This document shows positions 1 to 7,300 of a stretch of DNA of 7,923 nucleotides, piece after piece (within the stretch, counting starts at the first letter, position 1; every line of letters starts with the position of its first letter). The position numbers were made by a program, and so were the translations under genes. The notes under the pieces are model-generated. The model saw nothing but the letters and a program-made list of their open reading frames with translations, had not been told where the DNA came from and ran no database searches. This stretch comes from JAFGCR01 sp964538225 (lineage in GTDB: Bacteria > Patescibacteriota > Gracilibacteria > UM-FILTER-43-11): contig CAZIDW010000061.1 of assembly GCA_964538225.1 (NCBI GenBank), positions 1 to 7,923 of the forward strand, given 5' to 3'.

Positions 1-2
1 AA

Positions 3-56
3 ACAGAGGTGATCCTCAGCTCAGCTTATTTTGAGTTTCTTTGGACAGCAGTGTAA
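3..56 (+). CDS. possible C-terminal end of an upstream gene (partial)
   Basis: One frame is open from the left edge and gives 17 residues, TEVILSSAYFEFLWTAV, ending in TAA at 54-56. The other two plus frames stop at 10-12 and 32-34. The residues are hydrophobic and aromatic, as at the end of a membrane segment, but 17 residues are too few to assign a family, and an open stretch this short can occur by chance. If real, the gene would end about 100 bases before gpmI, on the same strand, with no convincing terminator between them. Confidence 0.3.
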   Translation, partial: TEVILSSAYFEFLWTAV

Positions 57-65
57 ACATGTTTA
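54..65. promoter_or_regulatory. 12-bp perfect palindrome, possible operator
   Basis: TAAACATGTTTA equals its own reverse complement over 12 bases. It lies about 40 bases upstream of the proposed -35 element of gpmI and overlaps the possible stop codon of the upstream reading frame. A perfect inverted repeat in this position could bind a dimeric regulator, but no second copy occurs in the window, and the sequence is AT-rich enough for a chance palindrome to be plausible. Confidence 0.2.
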
Positions 66-94
66 AAAACTAGACATCGGATGTTAAATATTAT

Positions 95-129
95 TTGGAA
101 ATTGGACATTGGTCATCAGACATTGATAT
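95..129 (+). repeat. 7-bp periodic repeat, five imperfect units (TTGGNNA type)
   Basis: Read in sevens from 95, the sequence is TTGGAAA, TTGGACA, TTGGTCA, TCAGACA, TTGATAT. The first three units share TTGG and a final A, and the last two are decayed. GACAT(C/T)G also occurs at 73, 105 and 119. The array overlaps the likely gpmI promoter: the -35-like element is part of units 2 and 3, and the -10 falls in and just after unit 5. I have a general impression that similar short TTGG repeats occur between genes in Patescibacteria drafts, but I cannot verify it here. Confidence 0.6.
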
Positions 130-132
130 AGT
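103..132 (+). promoter_or_regulatory. likely sigma70 promoter of gpmI (extended -10)
   Basis: The -35-like element TGGACA (103-108, 5 of 6 matches to consensus) is followed after 18 bases by TATAGT (127-132, 5 of 6). A TG at 124-125 gives the extended -10 form TGnTATAGT. Transcription would start near 139, leaving a leader of only about 19 bases before the gpmI ATG at 158. No Shine-Dalgarno sequence lies in that leader. Confidence 0.5.
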
Positions 133-157
133 GATAACAGCATTAATCGTCTGACAG

Positions 158-1666
158 ATGGACAAAAAAGTACTTTTGGTAATTTTAGATGGTTTCGGGG
201 AAAGTCCCCCGGGGCCGGGAAATGCCGTTACATCAGCCAAGACTCCTGTTATCGACAACCTCCGCGGCCGTTATCCGTTCAGTCTGCTTAAATGCACGGG
301 CGAAGCGGTCGGTCTGACCGAGGGCAGTATGGGCGGGTCCGAAGTCGGCCATTTCACTATGGGGGCGGGCCGGGTCGTACCCCAGTTTCTGCTTGCCATC
401 AACCGCGCCATCGAAGACGGCTCTTTTTATGACAATCCGGCCTTAAAAAACGCGTTCCGCGCCGCGAAAAAAAGCGGCCGCAAACTCCATCTTTTGGGTA
501 TGATTTCCGATGAAGGCGTGCATTCGCACATCGACCACCTGTTCGCGCTGTTGGAATGGGCAAAAAAAGAAGGTCTGAAGGATGTCTACATCCACTGCAT
601 CGGCGACGGGCGGGATGTAGAAGAGCGGAGCATCAAAGAATTTTTAGGCAAACTGCAGAAAAAAATCGATGAACTGGGGGTGGGCAAGATCGCCACCATC
701 ATCGGCCGTTATTATTCCATGGACCGCGATCAAAACTGGAACCGGACCGCCAAAGGTTACCATCTGATAACCCAGGGCAAAGGCGAAGAATTCGATGACT
801 GGCATGAGGCGATTGATTATTGTTACAAAGAAGATTCGAAACGGACGGATTATTACCTTCCCCCGATCCTCATCGACAAAAACGGGCTGGTGGAAACGGA
901 CGATACCGTCATCTTTTTTAATTACCGCACGGACCGCACCAGGCAGCTCACCGCGGCCTTTGCGGATCCGGATTTCAATCAGTTTGAAAAGACCATCGGG
1001 GGCGTGAATTTTGTATGCATGGGGCCGTATTCAGACATCGCCCCGGTGGCGTTTGATGTCCCGGAAGTCAAAAACAACCTGGCCCAGTGGCTGTCTAAAA
1101 ACGCCATCCGCCAGCTCCGCATCGCGGAAACAGAAAAATACGCGCATGTTACCTTTTTCTTTAACTCCCAGACCGAGCAACATATGCCGCTGGAAGAACG
1201 CATCCTGGTCCCGTCGCCCAAAGTGTCCAGCTACGCGGAAAAGCCGGAGATGTCCGCCTGTGAAGTGGCCGATAAGGCGCTTTCCGCGCTTAAAGACGCC
1301 CGGCATGACGTGATCATCATGAATTTCGCCAACGGCGACCTGGTCGGCCATTCCGGCAGTTTAAAGGCCGCCATCAAAGCGGTTGAAACCCTGGATGAAT
1401 GCGTCGGCAAGATTTATAATCAGGCCATGAAATCCGGATACACCCTGCTGCTGACCGCGGACCATGGCAACTGCGATGATATGCGGTATCCGGACGGTTC
1501 GGGAAAGCCTGCCCATTCCATGAGTCCGGTTATTTTTCTGGTCGCGGATCCGGAAGACAAAATCAAGGCCGTCCGTGATGGCGGCCTGGCGGACATCGCC
1601 CCCACCATCCTGAAACTGCTGGCAATCGATCCGCCACCGGAAATGACCGGCAAGCCTTTGGTCTGA
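158..1666 (+). CDS. gpmI: 2,3-bisphosphoglycerate-independent phosphoglycerate mutase
   Basis: This cytoplasmic glycolytic enzyme interconverts 3-phosphoglycerate and 2-phosphoglycerate through a phosphoserine intermediate, using two divalent metals (usually manganese) and no bisphosphoglycerate. The product has 502 residues, close to the family's usual 505-515, and is full length. The alkaline-phosphatase-type metal sites are visible: Asp11 in LDGFG, nucleophile Ser61 in GGSEVGH, Asp394 and His398 in GDLVGHSG, Asp435 and His436 in TADHGN, and His453 in AHSMSP. The substrate-binding set of the inserted transferase domain is also present: His122 (GVHSH), Arg152-Asp153 (GDGRD), Arg184 and Arg190 (GRYYSMDRD), Arg257 and Arg260 (YRTDR), plus Lys327 in ETEKYAH. 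The last residues, EMTGKPLV before TGA, are typical of the family. The ATG at 158 fits the usual N terminus, although no Shine-Dalgarno precedes it. Variations such as DGFG for DGWG and HSMSP for the usual HTTNP are conservative. Confidence 0.97.
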   Translation: MDKKVLLVILDGFGESPPGPGNAVTSAKTPVIDNLRGRYPFSLLKCTGEAVGLTEGSMGGSEVGHFTMGAGRVVPQFLLAINRAIEDGSFYDNPALKNAFRAAKKSGRKLHLLGMISDEGVHSHIDHLFALLEWAKKEGLKDVYIHCIGDGRDVEERSIKEFLGKLQKKIDELGVGKIATIIGRYYSMDRDQNWNRTAKGYHLITQGKGEEFDDWHEAIDYCYKEDSKRTDYYLPPILIDKNGLVETDDTVIFFNYRTDRTRQLTAAFADPDFNQFEKTIGGVNFVCMGPYSDIAPVAFDVPEVKNNLAQWLSKNAIRQLRIAETEKYAHVTFFFNSQTEQHMPLEERILVPSPKVSSYAEKPEMSACEVADKALSALKDARHDVIIMNFANGDLVGHSGSLKAAIKAVETLDECVGKIYNQAMKSGYTLLLTADHGNCDDMRYPDGSGKPAHSMSPVIFLVADPEDKIKAVRDGGLADIAPTILKLLAIDPPPEMTGKPLV

Positions 1667-1694
1667 TCTTTTGTGTGGCGTCAAGCTTATTTGC

Positions 1695-1723
1695 TTTACA
1701 CCAGAAAAGCGGAAAATTATAAT
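1695..1723 (+). promoter_or_regulatory. near-consensus sigma70 promoter before the coiled-coil gene
   Basis: TTTACA (1695-1700, 5 of 6) is separated by exactly 17 bases from a perfect TATAAT (1718-1723). Transcription should start near 1730, giving a leader of about 43 bases to the ATG at 1774. The leader holds a 10-bp palindrome, AAGAATTCTT (1747-1756), which could be an operator or chance. A GAGG at 1737-1740 is too far from the start codon to act as a Shine-Dalgarno. This is the best promoter match I found in the window and implies that the small gene is transcribed separately from gpmI. Confidence 0.65.
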
Positions 1724-1773
1724 ACAAAGCCCTTTTGAGGTATTAAAAGAATTCTTAGCATTTAACCCAAATA

Positions 1774-2345
1774 ATGATGACTAAAGATGATAAACAGTTT
1801 TTTAAAGGTTTGACTAACAGTCTTCGCGATGAACTCAGAGTAGACATGGGCAGTCTTCGCGATGAACTCAGAGTAGACATGGGCAGTCTTCGCGATGAAC
1901 TCAAGGGAGACATGGGCAGTCTTCGCGATGAACTCAAGGGAGACATGGGCAGNNNNNNNNNNNNNNNNNNNNNNNNNNNNNNNNNNNNNNNNNNNNNNNN
2001 NNNNNNNNNNNNNNNNNNNNNNNNNNNNNNNNNNNNNNNNNNNNNNNNNNNNTCAGAGTAGACATGGGCAGTCTTCGCGATGAACTCAAGGGAGACATGG
2101 GCAGTCTTCGCGATGAAATGAGTGGAATGCGCACAGAATTAAAAGACGATGTTCGTGCTAACGGCATTTTGATTGAAGATCTCAGAGATGATACACGCAT
2201 CATTGGCTCTCAGGCGACCGATCTGCACAAAAAAATGAAAACAATGGCAACTGACATTGAAGAAATCAAAGCCAATACAATAGACCTCCCGTTTATCCGC
2301 CAGATGCTCCGGAAGCATGAAAAACAATTGGCAAAATTGGATTGA
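1774..2345 (+). CDS. hendecad-repeat coiled-coil protein, function unknown (interrupted by assembly gap)
   Basis: The visible product has a 15-residue lysine-rich start (MMTKDDKQFFKG...). Tandem 11-residue units of the form SLRDELRVDMG or SLRDELKGDMG follow, then a unique C-terminal part of about 80 charged residues ending HEKQLAKLD. In each unit Leu2, Leu6 and Met10 are spaced 4-4-3, the pattern of a right-handed hendecad coiled coil, so a long helical rod is expected. The C-terminal part also looks helical (ATDIEEIKAN, MLRKHEKQ). No signal peptide or membrane segment is seen, so it is probably cytoplasmic. The 100-N gap breaks the frame: translate 1774-1952 in one piece and the rest from 2055, where TGA at 2343-2345 ends it. 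The first of two adjacent ATG codons is taken as start, with no Shine-Dalgarno. By hand count 2161-2340 is 42% G+C, clearly below the flanking genes. No family is recognised, and total length is unknown. Confidence 0.8.
1819..2135 (+). repeat. 33-bp in-frame tandem repeat array
   Basis: Units begin AGTCTTCGCGATGAACTC. The four complete upstream units start at 1819, 1852, 1885 and 1918. The first two encode the variant ending RVDMG (codons AGA GTA), the next two the variant ending KGDMG (AAG GGA). After the gap come the end of an RV-type unit (2053-2069), a complete KG-type unit (2070-2102) and a degenerate last unit (2103-2135). Within each variant the DNA is identical, not just the protein, so the copies are recent duplications or are being homogenised. 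Because 33 is a multiple of three, gain or loss of a unit keeps the frame. Confidence 0.93.
1953..2052. other. assembly gap of exactly 100 N inside the tandem repeat
   Basis: The gap is exactly 100 bases, the usual placeholder for an unknown length, and lies within the repeat array, where short reads collapse. Both flanks are repeat units. Upstream ends two bases into a unit (AG) and downstream resumes at the last two bases of its CTC codon. The missing DNA should therefore be 14 bases plus a whole number of 33-bp units. The value 100 does not fit that series, which is why the two flanks appear in different frames. Confidence 0.9.
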
Positions 2346-2435
2346 TCCGCCTTTTGCGCGCGTAACCTTATTTAATTTACTGCAGAATCCCCTTTTCCTT
2401 TTGGTGAATAGGGGGAAATTTGGTAAACTCAAAAA

Positions 2436-2444
2436 TGGTGTAAT
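2436..2444 (+). promoter_or_regulatory. weak extended -10 element before the giant secreted protein
   Basis: TGGTGTAAT has the form TGn followed by TGTAAT, 5 of 6 to the -10 consensus. Upstream, TTGGTA (2420-2425) is a poor -35 and sits only 13 bases away, so the extended -10 would have to do the work. Start would be near 2451, with an A-rich leader of roughly 80 bases. The rest of 2346-2531 is AT-rich noncoding DNA with no clear terminator or Shine-Dalgarno. Confidence 0.3.
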
Positions 2445-2531
2445 GTACCCTAAAAAAGGAAAAAAATAATTAATATAAACAAAACAACAAGGCAAAAAGA
2501 AAACAAAAAACATGATTTGAAATATTTCGCC

Positions 2532-2666
2532 ATGTCGTTAGTTCGTCATATCGTTATTTCATTTTCATTCAAACGCTTCATCGCCGGGTTGCTCGTGGCC
2601 ATCATGCTGGGGAACCAGCTGGGCAGTCTGGATTTGTCGGTTTTTAGCGTTCCCGAAGCCCACGCC
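2532..2666 (+). other. signal peptide of the giant protein
   Basis: Counting from ATG 2532, the export signal is about 45 residues. It has a basic N-terminal region containing Arg and Lys, a hydrophobic core FIAGLLVAIMLG, and a small-residue site VPEAHA just before QTGG. AHA-Q is a classic signal peptidase I site. No lipobox cysteine is present, so it is not a lipoprotein signal. The length is greater than the usual 20-30 residues. Confidence 0.75.
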
Positions 2667-4328
2667 CAGACTGGTGGCGCGCTGACCCGCCTCCTCAAAC
2701 CTCAGCCATCCAAAGCGGAATTGGGAATCGTGGTGATCCTGGCGGAAAAAGAACTGCTGGAAGATTCGCAGTCTTACAAAACCGGGGGCGGGCAGGCAAC
2801 GCTCAAAGAACACATTTTTACATATGCGGAAAACATCCAGGCCCGCCTTCCCCACACCCGCGCTATTGTCATCGGGGTGGACTCAAATGAATCCACTTAC
2901 AAAATCGCCACGGTGCTGGAAAAATTGTACTACGAGGGCGCGGATAATGATTTGCTTGATACGAATCCGCTGAATGACGACCTGAAACCGGAAGACGATA
3001 ATCAGCTGGCCGGCGTGGTGCTGGTCGGTGATGTCCCCATCCCTGTCGTCCACGAAGAAGAGAGCCGGACGGCCCCCAGCCTGTACCCGTACACGGATTT
3101 TTACCGTAAAAAATATATTTACAACCACGAATCCAATCGGTTTGAACTGAATGAATCTGCCCTGGATCCCACTCCGGAGGTGTGGCACGGGGTCATCGTA
3201 CCCCCCTCTAAAAACGAAGCGGAAGGCCGTTGGCAATTGGCGGATTATTTCAGCAAAAACAACCAATACTCCCAGGGAGAAGAGGGCTATGGCGCCTTCA
3301 GCCAGCGCCTGCTGTATTACAACTTTCCGGCGGTCGATAAAAAACTGAACACGTTCGACTATAACAACTACAAGCGCAGTATTAAATATGCCGAAGAAGT
3401 CGCCTTTAAACGTTTCAACCGCCGCCTGCTCCGTGAAATGGTGCAGGAAGTGGCGGCGGAGATGGAACCGGAACAACCTCCGGAAGAGCGCACCCCGCTC
3501 ATCGATGACGCTTCCATCAGCAGTATGAGCGATTCCACCACGGAAGAGGTGATTAAAAAATTCATAAACCAGGAAAACATGGCGAACCCCACGCCGAATT
3601 TTGTGCAGGCGCTGAAAAGTTATATCGGACGCCTGAATCCGGTCATCGCCCGTTCCGGCCGGTGGAGCCAGCAGGAATATGACAGTTTCGCCTCACTGAT
3701 TACCCTGCGCGACGCGTACATGCAGAACATGCTGATGGCCAAAAGTATTGAACTGGAAAAACAGATCAACGCCGCCATCCAGACCGTCCAGGAGCCCGCG
3801 CCAGTCATCACCGGAATCGAGATCAGGACCACTGAATGCCAGACTGAAACCTGTGAAGTCGTCGATGAAGTCAGGACTTTTGACCTCAGCGCCTTCACCG
3901 GCGGCCAGCCGGCCAGTCTCATCGCCAGCGCGGAACAATGCGGCCTGATGCGCGGTCAGAAAGCGCCCGCCGGCGTCCCCCTTGATAAAAATAATTCCAT
4001 TCGGGTCGAAGCCAACCGGCTGTACAATCCGGATTCCGCGCTCATCCCCGATCCGGAAGACAACAGCCCGCCGCCACTGGAAGAAATGGAGGAATACATC
4101 AATTACGGCGGCTGTGTGGCCAATAATCTGTATGAACTGGATGTCGAGGTAGACGGAGACCGTATCCAGCGGGGACCGGATCACTGCAAACCGGATGAAG
4201 CCTATTGGTCTGTTTTTGATTTGGCCGGCTCTAAAGAGAAAGAATTGGAATTTTACGATCCCGCTGTCCCGGAGCCGGATGACCCTGTGGGGGATGTGCC
4301 CTGGCGCTGTTCGCCGGATAATCTCAGT
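2532..4328 (+). CDS. giant secreted multidomain protein, N-terminal segment
   Basis: This is the first 599 residues of a protein that continues after the 10-N gap. ATG 2532 is preferred; TTG 2517 in the same frame would add five residues, and neither has a Shine-Dalgarno. Residues 1-45 form a long signal peptide: a basic start, hydrophobic FIAGLLVAIMLG, and a cleavage site after AHA. Residues about 50-290 look like an alternating alpha/beta domain with LGIVVILA, RAIVIGVDS, VVLVGDVPIP (162-171), YPYTD (185-189) and WHGVI (218-222). Its order recalls peptidase C25 (gingipain) folds, but no cysteine occurs before residue 436, so a cysteine protease site is absent. Charged helices rich in Glu, Arg and Gln follow to about residue 425. 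Six cysteine codons then appear (3837, 3852, 3939, 4113, 4185, 4308) with acidic, proline-rich linkers. The role is unknown; an extracytoplasmic or surface location is inferred from the signal peptide. Confidence 0.85.
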
Positions 4329-4338
4329 NNNNNNNNNN
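4329..4338. other. 10-N assembly gap causing an apparent frameshift
   Basis: Upstream coding runs in the frame with AGT at 4326-4328. Downstream, the long open frame has CCC at 4340-4342 and runs to the window end. The two are out of register by one base, so the real gap must be 2 modulo 3 (for example 8 or 11) rather than 10. The abrupt change to low-complexity Pro/Arg/Ser translation if the upstream frame is simply continued shows the break is an artefact, not a gene end. Confidence 0.85.
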
Positions 4339-4339
4339 G

Positions 4340-7300
4340 CCCTTTCCCCGCCCGCCCGGCGAGATCGACGAATGGTACGACGGCCAGGATGTCACGGACG
4401 GGGAGACGACCCTGCGCATGGCAATCAACCGGGTGTACCAGTCTATGGTGGATGCCGGTGAGATCACCGACCCCGCGCCGCCGGATATGAATCTGTATCC
4501 GGTTAAGCTGGCCAATTATCTGTCACCCCATCGCCGCCTGCAGTTGGTGGCCCGCGCGATGCTGGAAGAAAACGATAGCGCCATGCGCCCGTTTTTGGAT
4601 GGAAACGGCAGTTACGTCAAATTCGAAGTCACCGCGGCGACTGCTGATAAACCGAGTCTCATCCGCCATACTGAACCCACCGCCCAGACCCTCCAAAGTA
4701 TCAAAAAATTCATGACCCCGAACACCCCGGCGGACGGCATCCGGTTTGCGGAATTTCACCGCGGCGGGGAACGCCGGTTGTTTGAATACCCGAATCTGTT
4801 CCGTTTGTCCGGCGCCAACCCGCAGGCCATCAACGAAAACCTCCTCCAGATGATCCGGGAAAAAGACGATGAACTCAATTCATTGCTGGGGTATGAGGCG
4901 GATATCATCCTCCGGTTTTTCGGGGAAAATCCTGACCTCACGGAACCGATCATGTGGCGGAAGATGGGCGTCGACCAGAAACACCAGCTGATTCTGAAAA
5001 AATACATGGACCGCGACAGCTTTATGCCCGTGCCGGATGAAAATCAGCCGGCTCCGGCCTCTAAACCGGACGGCGGGTACGAAGTCCTGCACCTGATGGC
5101 GGAAGGGGACAGTAAAGGGTTTGAATTTGCCATCAATGCCTCCCGGTTGAGCGACGCGTTACTGGCGGACGCGGAACTTGACGAAGCGAAAGAGGCTATC
5201 AAAGCGGCAGAAGAAGCCTTAGACGAAGAAACAGGGGAAGGCGAAGGCGGGCTGGATACCGATCCGGTGTATTCCTGCGGGCCCGCGGACGGCGTGGAAA
5301 TATGGGAATGGTTTGACGCGGTGCATTGCTGGATCGAAGAGGAAATCAGCAAACTGGGCGAACTATTAAGCCTCGATAACTCCTGCGGCGCCGGTGGCCT
5401 GCCTGAGCCGGAAGAAGAGGAAACCGTTCTCGAAGACACCAGCAAAGCGGTGGAAGATTTAAACAGCGTCCCGGCCGCTTTGGACGTTGCTGTTGAACGG
5501 GGCACCCTGGTGCGCGGGGAAAGCGTGCCGGTGAAAGTCCGCGTACTGAACAGCGAAGAGGAGGCAGTTGTCGGTTACCTGGAAGATCCCCTTGCTTTCA
5601 GCCTGGCGGACGAGACCCTCGGCCACTTTGATCGAAACGAACTGGACGTTTTTACAGGATTGGGTAAAGTCAACCTGATTACTGAAAACACCCCCGGTTC
5701 CACCCGGCTTAACGTCCGCTTGGGGGATCTGAGCGCCCCCGCCATTCCCGTCCGCGTGGTCGAATCCATCGGCGTCAGCCTGAGCGCGGTCCGGCAGACG
5801 TCAGTTAAACCCACTTATAAGATCACCGCCATCCTCACCGATCCCGAGGGCGAACCCATTAACAATATCAACACCAAACTCCGGCTCCGCCCGGTAAAAC
5901 CCGGCGACGGGCTGTTTGAGCGGGGCGGGGTCGTGCGGATTGAAAACGGGCGCGGGGAAAGCGCTTTCTATCCCAATCCCGCCAGCCTGGAACTGGACAT
6001 CAAAGCCCAGCACCCCGTTTACCAGAGCGACCGCCTCCACATCAGCCAGCCCCCCGGCCAGCCCGCCCGTATCGTCATCGACGCCCCTGAAAATTTACCC
6101 ATCGGCCAGCGCGTAAATCTCCCCGTCCGGGTCACCGATGTCTTCGGCAACACCACCCCCTCGTTCAATGAGCCGATTCAGGTTAAAATAACAGAAGCCA
6201 CCCAAAAATACGGCCACCTTGAATCCGGTACCATCGCCATCACCGACGGCGCCGGCACCCTCACCGTGGATGTGGGCGCCGAAACCGCCCCTCTCAATCT
6301 CATCGCTTCGCACGAGGCTTTGGTGCCCGGCATAGCCGAACTGCCGATTGTCGCGAAGGTCACCAGCGGGGAATGGGCCGGCACGTACCCTGAAAACCTT
6401 TTTGCTTCCCTGGTCGGGTTCCCGGCCGGAAATTTCCTGGAAGAGGATTATTTTGCCGGCACGCATCTGTTTAACGGCAAGACCCAGGCCGTGTTTTCAT
6501 TCATGTCGGATGCTCCTGTGGAGCCGGAAGCAATCATCCACCCCAACTATTACATCGAAACCTCCCGCCCCCGCCATACCGTCAGCGTCGACGCGCTGGG
6601 AAACGAACTGGCCGTACGGATTGAGGATGAAAAAAACCAACGCACCCTGGCGATCACCACTGCCCCCCTGGATTTCACCAAAGCCGGCATGTGGGACGCG
6701 TTCAGCGAACCCGCCCCCGGAACGCTTTACTTTGAACTCACCAACCCGAATTACGCCGTCGAAACAACGCCCGACGCCATCCATCTGGCCGATCCGGACG
6801 GAAACCCCGTGCTCACCATCCGCAAGGATTATCTGGATTTCAAAAATTTTGACTATCGTCTGGATTATGAAACCGAACCCGATGAAGACTGGATGGAGCT
6901 GGTCCTGACGGGCCTGCTGGGCGAGGTCGGCCGCCTGCGCCTGCTGTTCACTCCCCGCTCCATCAATCCGTCCGCGGTTGAATATCATCCTCAGCTCAAG
7001 GCCCAGCGCCGGTTCGCGGGCGCAAGCACACGGGATCCGACCGGCCTTATTCTGTTTACCCCGCCCGATGAAAAAGATGAAGAAGCCATGCTGCCCGAAA
7101 ATTTTGGTTTTGAAGGTAAACATAAATACATCCTCCGTTTTGGAGGCGGAAGTCCGGCGGGCGAGGCTGTGAAGTTCAACCTGCCGCCTAACGCGGTGCT
7201 CTTGGGGGATCCGACCATCCGGCTTGAAAACCCCATCACTTCCAGCCTGAATTACGACAACACCATCGGCCGGCAGATCTACCAGGATCCGGAAGGGGCG

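Noticed and set aside
6..35. Terminator-like hairpin at the left edge (GAGG/CCTC, CTCA/TGAG)
   Set aside because: Stems of only four base pairs and no proper T run.
1031..1351. Open frames on the minus strand inside gpmI
   Set aside because: They mirror a fully conserved enzyme gene with all catalytic residues and show no recognisable protein; GC-rich codons produce such shadows.
1667..1710. Possible terminator after gpmI (CTTTTGTGT pairing with ACACCAGAAAAG)
   Set aside because: The stem has a three-base bulge and a long loop, lacks a following T run, and overlaps the -35 of the next promoter.
1819..2135. CRISPR array
   Set aside because: The 33-bp units are directly adjacent without spacers and are translated as an 11-residue coiled-coil repeat.
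2385..2420. Possible hairpin TCCCC...GGGGA after the coiled-coil gene
   Set aside because: Only five base pairs with an 18-base loop and no T run after it, so it is not convincing as an intrinsic terminator.
2139..2513. 124-codon minus-strand open frame beginning in the intergenic AT-rich region
   Set aside because: It overlaps the end of the coiled-coil gene in antisense. Its Phe-rich start comes from A-rich leader DNA read backwards, and there is no promoter or ribosome site for it.
2512..2520. Two-codon reading frame ATG ATT TGA just before the giant gene
   Set aside because: It lacks a ribosome-binding site and is short enough to be chance; a regulatory start-stop element cannot be argued from one instance.
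2883..3476. 197-codon minus-strand open frame
   Set aside because: It is antisense to the N-terminal domain of the giant protein, which has a signal peptide and sensible domain composition; the reverse translation looks like no known family.
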